DNA from: Phycisphaerales bacterium
GTDB taxonomy: Bacteria; Planctomycetota; Phycisphaerae; Phycisphaerales; SM1A02
Direction of reading: 5' to 3'
DNA length: 8,211 nucleotides
Assembly: GCA_020427625.1 (NCBI GenBank)
Contig: JAGQOI010000268.1
Location: forward strand, 1 to 8,211
Below are positions 4,982-8,211 of this stretch, piece by piece. Every line of letters begins with the position of its first letter. The stretch's first letter is position 1. The notes beneath the pieces were generated by a model, which saw only the letters and a program-made list of their open reading frames with translations, was not told the origin of the DNA and made no database searches. Position numbers and translations under genes: made by a program.

Positions 4982-7900
4982 ATGACGGAACGCCGGGCGG
5001 ACAGGGCGGCACGATTCCGGGCGGCTCGAACGACGTTCGTCGCCGCGCTTGCGGTCGGCGCCGCCGCCGTCGCCGCGCCGCCACCGGTCGACTTCAATCG
5101 CGAGATCCGCCCGATCCTCTCCGATCGCTGCGCGGTCTGTCACGGTCCGGACGCGGGCACGCGCAAGGCGGGTCTGCGTCTCGACACGCGCGAGGGCGCG
5201 ACGGCGATGGACGCGGCCGGTCGGGCGGCGATCATTCCCGGCGACGCCTCGTCGAGCGAACTCATCCGACGCCTGACGAGTGCGGATCCCGACGACCGCA
5301 TGCCCCCGGCGTCGACGGGCAAGACCGTCTCCGCGGCCGAGATCGAGACGATCCGGCGCTGGATCGACGAAGGCGCCGAGTATCGCGGCCACTGGGCGTT
5401 CGAGCCGCCGCGGCGCCTGGAGCCGCCGGCCGTCGGCGACGTCGGTGCGGTCCGCAACGACATCGATCGGTTCATCCTCGCCCGTCTCGCGAGCGAGGGC
5501 CTGTCGCCGTCCGCGCCGGCGTCCCGGGAGGCGCTCATCCGGCGGGTCACGCTCGATCTCACCGGCCTGCCGCCGACGATCGGGGAGGTCGACGCCTATC
5601 TCGCCGACGATTCGCCCGGCGCGTACGAGCGCGTCGTGGACCGCCTGCTCGCGTCGACGGCGTACGGCGAACACGAAGCGCGGTTCTGGCTCGATGCCGC
5701 GCGATACGGCGACACGCACGGCCTGCATCTCGACAACCGGCGTTCGATCTGGCGTTGGCGCGACTGGGTCATCAACGCGTTCAACGACAACATGCCGTTC
5801 GACGAGTTCACGATCGAGCAGCTCGCCGGCGATCTCCTGCCCGATCCGACGCTCGCCCAGCTCACCGCGACCGGCTTCAATCGGAACCACGTCACGACGA
5901 GCGAAGGCGGCGCCATCGACGAGGAGTACTTCGCGAAGTACGCCATCGATCGCGCCGAGACGACGGCGACGATCTGGCTCGGCCTCACCGCCGGTTGCGC
6001 GCAGTGTCACGATCACAAGTACGACCCGATCTCCCAGCGCGAGTTCTACGAGCTCTACGCCTTCTTCAACAACCTCGAAGGTCCGGCGATGGACGGCAAC
6101 CGGCCCGACACGCCGCCGATCATCGTGTCGCCCCGGCCCGAGGAGGCGATCGAACTCGGCCGCCTCGAAACCATCGCGTCGACGCTCCGGGCCCGACTCG
6201 ACGAACCCATGCCCGACGTCGATGCCGCCCAGGCCGAGTGGGAATCGGAGCGCCGCGATCGCGTCGCCGCCCGCTGGCGCGATCTCACGCCCGTCGAGAT
6301 GCACTCCCGCGGCGGCGCGACGCTCGCCGTCCTCGAGGACGGCTCGATCCTCGCATCCGGCGAGAACCCGCCGACCGACGTGTACGAGATCGTCTACGAG
6401 ACCGACGCCGTCGACCTGCGCGTGCTCAAGGTCGACGTGCTCACCCACGAGTCGCTGCCGCACACCGGACCCGGACGCGCCGACAACGCCAACCTCGTGC
6501 TCAGCGAATTCGAGGTCGAGGTCGGCCCGATCGACAACCCCGACGCCGCCGCGCCCGTCCGCTTCGTCGCCGCCGTCGCCGACCACGATCAGGCCGCCCG
6601 CGGCTACGTCGCCGAGACCACCATCGACGGCGTCATCGAGGACCCGAAGGGCTGGGCGCCCGAAGGCTTCGCGCGACGCGAGAACCGACGCCTGCTCTAC
6701 GTCGCGGACGAACCCTTCGGCTTCTCCGGCGGCACGCGGGTGCGCGTGCGCATGCACTTCCTTTCCGAGTTCCCCCAGCATGCGATCGGACGCTTCCGGA
6801 TCAGCGCGAGCGCCGAGGACGAACTCCATGACGTCATGGCGCCGTCCGTCGCCGGCCCGTGGCACGTCGCCGGGCTGTTCCCCGCGGCATCGTTCGACGA
6901 CGCGTGGTCCACCGTCGCCGGACCCGAGGTCGATCCCGGCGCGATCGACCTGGACGCCCGGTACGACGGCGACGTGCGGTGGACGGAACATCCGGAGTTC
7001 GGCGACGGCGTCGTCAACCCGCTCGTCGGCGAGAACGCGGCGACCTACGTCTACCGCACCATCGATGCGCCGACGCGGCGCGTCGTCACGTGGGCGCTCG
7101 GCAGCGATGACGGGATCCGGGTGTGGGTGAACGGCGAGATGGTGCTCGACCGCAAGGTGCTGCGTGCCGCCGCGCCGGACCAGGATCGCATCGACGTCCC
7201 GCTCCGCGCCGGGCGCAATCACGTCCTCATGAAGATCGTCAATGCGGGCGGGCAGTACGGGTTCGCGTTCCGGCCGGTCCGCGACGGCGATCGCGGCACG
7301 TTCGTCGACGTCACGGAGCGGCTCGCCTCCGGCGTCGACGATGACGACGCGCGCCGCATCGTTCGCGACTACTTCCGGCGCACGTATTCCGACGCGTTCG
7401 CCGACCATGTGCGGGAGTTCGAGGCGGCGACGGCCGCGGTCGACGCGTATCGCGCCATGCTGCCCGTCACGCTCGTGACGCGGGAGCGGCGCGAGGATCG
7501 GCGCGTCTCCGCGGTGCTCATCCGCGGACAGTACGACCAGCCCGGCGACCCGGTCGAGCCGAACGTGCCGGCGGTGTTTCCGCCGCTCCCGGACGGCGTC
7601 GCCGCCGACCGGCTGGCCCTCGCGCGCTGGCTCGTCGATCCCGCCCATCCCCTGACCGCCCGCGTCACCGTGAACCGCATCTGGCAGCAGCATTTCGGCA
7701 TCGGGATCGTCCGGACCGCCGAGGATTTCGGTTCGCAGGGCGAGTGGCCGTCGCACCCGGACCTGCTCGACTGGCTCGCGCTGCGGTTCATCGATTCCGG
7801 TTGGGACGTCAAGGCCCTCCATCGACTCATCGTCACGTCGGCGACCTACCGACAGAGCGCGGCCGTGACGCCGGCCCTGCTCGCCCGCGACCCGGAGAAC

Positions 7901-8211
7901 CGCCTGCTCGCCCGCGGACCACGCTTCCGACTCGACGCCGAGGTCATCCGCGACCAGGCCCTCGCGGCGAGCGGCCTGCTCGAGCGGGCCATCGGCGGCC
8001 CGAGCGTGCGACCCTATCAGCCGCCCGGGCTGTGGAAGGTCGTCGCGTATCCCGACAGCGACACCCGCGAGTTCCGTCCCGATACCGGCGCGGCTCTGCA
8101 CCGACGCAGTCTGTACACGTTCTGGAAGCGCACCTCGCCGCCGCCGTACCTGAGCACTTTCGATGCCCCGACGCGCGAGACGTGCACCGTCTCGCGCCCG
8201 CGCACGAACAC
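4982..8211 (+). CDS. Planctomycete secreted cytochrome-type protein, PSCyt1-PSCyt2(DUF1549)-PSD1(DUF1553), 3' end outside window
   Basis: The frame stays open to the window edge: 1076 codons plus two bases. Residues 1-33 look like a signal peptide (basic start, then FVAALAVGAAAVAA). PSCyt1 (about 36-130) has the opening VDFNREIRPILSDRCAVCHG with a CxxCH haem motif at 50-54, then MPP and a final IRRWIDEGAEY helix. PSCyt2/DUF1549 (about 159-365) begins NDIDRFILARLASEGLSPSA, includes LDLTGLPPT and ends with GCAQCHDHKYDPISQREFYE, giving a second CxxCH at 339-343. Residues 366-435 are helical and charged. The stretch from about 437 to 620 may be a galactose-binding-like domain (LPHTGPGRADNANLVLSEFE, 492-511). 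The stretch from about 621 to 770 looks PA14-like, with GSDDGIRVWVNGE at 707-719. GQYDQPGDPV (849-858) precedes PSD1, which runs from about 878 (LALARWLVDPAHPLTARVTV) to the edge at TCTVSRPRTNT. Family members usually continue for another hundred or more residues and are often followed by a DUF1501 gene. The exact role is unknown; polysaccharide use and electron transfer have been proposed for the family. Confidence 0.93.
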   Translation, partial: MTERRADRAARFRAARTTFVAALAVGAAAVAAPPPVDFNREIRPILSDRCAVCHGPDAGTRKAGLRLDTREGATAMDAAGRAAIIPGDASSSELIRRLTSADPDDRMPPASTGKTVSAAEIETIRRWIDEGAEYRGHWAFEPPRRLEPPAVGDVGAVRNDIDRFILARLASEGLSPSAPASREALIRRVTLDLTGLPPTIGEVDAYLADDSPGAYERVVDRLLASTAYGEHEARFWLDAARYGDTHGLHLDNRRSIWRWRDWVINAFNDNMPFDEFTIEQLAGDLLPDPTLAQLTATGFNRNHVTTSEGGAIDEEYFAKYAIDRAETTATIWLGLTAGCAQCHDHKYDPISQREFYELYAFFNNLEGPAMDGNRPDTPPIIVSPRPEEAIELGRLETIASTLRARLDEPMPDVDAAQAEWESERRDRVAARWRDLTPVEMHSRGGATLAVLEDGSILASGENPPTDVYEIVYETDAVDLRVLKVDVLTHESLPHTGPGRADNANLVLSEFEVEVGPIDNPDAAAPVRFVAAVADHDQAARGYVAETTIDGVIEDPKGWAPEGFARRENRRLLYVADEPFGFSGGTRVRVRMHFLSEFPQHAIGRFRISASAEDELHDVMAPSVAGPWHVAGLFPAASFDDAWSTVAGPEVDPGAIDLDARYDGDVRWTEHPEFGDGVVNPLVGENAATYVYRTIDAPTRRVVTWALGSDDGIRVWVNGEMVLDRKVLRAAAPDQDRIDVPLRAGRNHVLMKIVNAGGQYGFAFRPVRDGDRGTFVDVTERLASGVDDDDARRIVRDYFRRTYSDAFADHVREFEAATAAVDAYRAMLPVTLVTRERREDRRVSAVLIRGQYDQPGDPVEPNVPAVFPPLPDGVAADRLALARWLVDPAHPLTARVTVNRIWQQHFGIGIVRTAEDFGSQGEWPSHPDLLDWLALRFIDSGWDVKALHRLIVTSATYRQSAAVTPALLARDPENRLLARGPRFRLDAEVIRDQALAASGLLERAIGGPSVRPYQPPGLWKVVAYPDSDTREFRPDTGAALHRRSLYTFWKRTSPPPYLSTFDAPTRETCTVSRPRTN

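Noticed and set aside
4681..6831. Plus-strand frame of 716 codons overlapping the binding protein and PSCyt genes
   Set aside because: The product is extremely rich in Arg, Pro and Ser, without motifs, and out of frame with two well-supported genes.
4871..8101. Very long minus-strand open frame (1076 codons) antisense to the PSCyt protein
   Set aside because: Its translation is a charged, low-complexity mix without recognisable domains, while the plus strand over the same stretch shows clear PSCyt1, DUF1549 and DUF1553 motifs. Long antisense frames are expected at this GC content.
1..8211. CRISPR array, tRNA, rRNA, transposase or phage genes
   Set aside because: No spaced repeats, cloverleaf-like segments, terminal inverted repeats or transposase motifs were seen on either strand.

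Overview
The window is very GC-rich and almost fully coding. It looks like a chromosomal fragment from a member of the Planctomycetota. The strongest evidence is the large secreted protein at the right end, with PSCyt1, PSCyt2 (DUF1549) and PSD1 (DUF1553) domains in that order, an architecture typical of this phylum. Class level (perhaps Phycisphaerae) is only a guess. All statements come from reading the translations by eye; no search was run.

Layout. (1) Positions 1-534, minus strand: the N-terminal part of a secreted M28-type peptidase starts at 534. After about 105 residues it runs, in a different frame, into a DUF2959-like protein that lacks a start codon. This looks like a deletion fusion or an assembly misjoin. 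(2) Positions 535-802: a divergent intergenic region with a 14-bp tandem repeat, candidate -10 boxes for both directions and a good ribosome binding site for the minus-strand gene. (3) Positions 803-4931, plus strand: four tightly coupled genes. They encode a secreted or membrane-anchored protein of unknown family, a MacB/LolD-type ABC ATPase, an FtsX/MacB-type permease and a ZnuA-like metal-binding lipoprotein. (4) Positions 4982 to the end, plus strand: the PSCyt1-PSCyt2-PSD1 protein, cut by the window edge.

The four-gene cluster is the most interesting part. A ZnuA-type solute-binding lipoprotein normally works with a ZnuB-type permease and a ZnuC-type ATPase. Here its partners come from the MacB/LolD/FtsX branch of ABC systems, which usually moves lipoproteins or transmits force across the membrane. 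The first gene adds an extracytoplasmic domain, two membrane helices and a C-terminal domain with a His cluster. I infer a metal (zinc, manganese or copper) handling system of non-canonical build, similar in idea to the zinc-regulated Zrg system of Vibrio. The stop/start overlaps (GTGA, ATGA) and the 6-nt gap indicate one operon with translational coupling.
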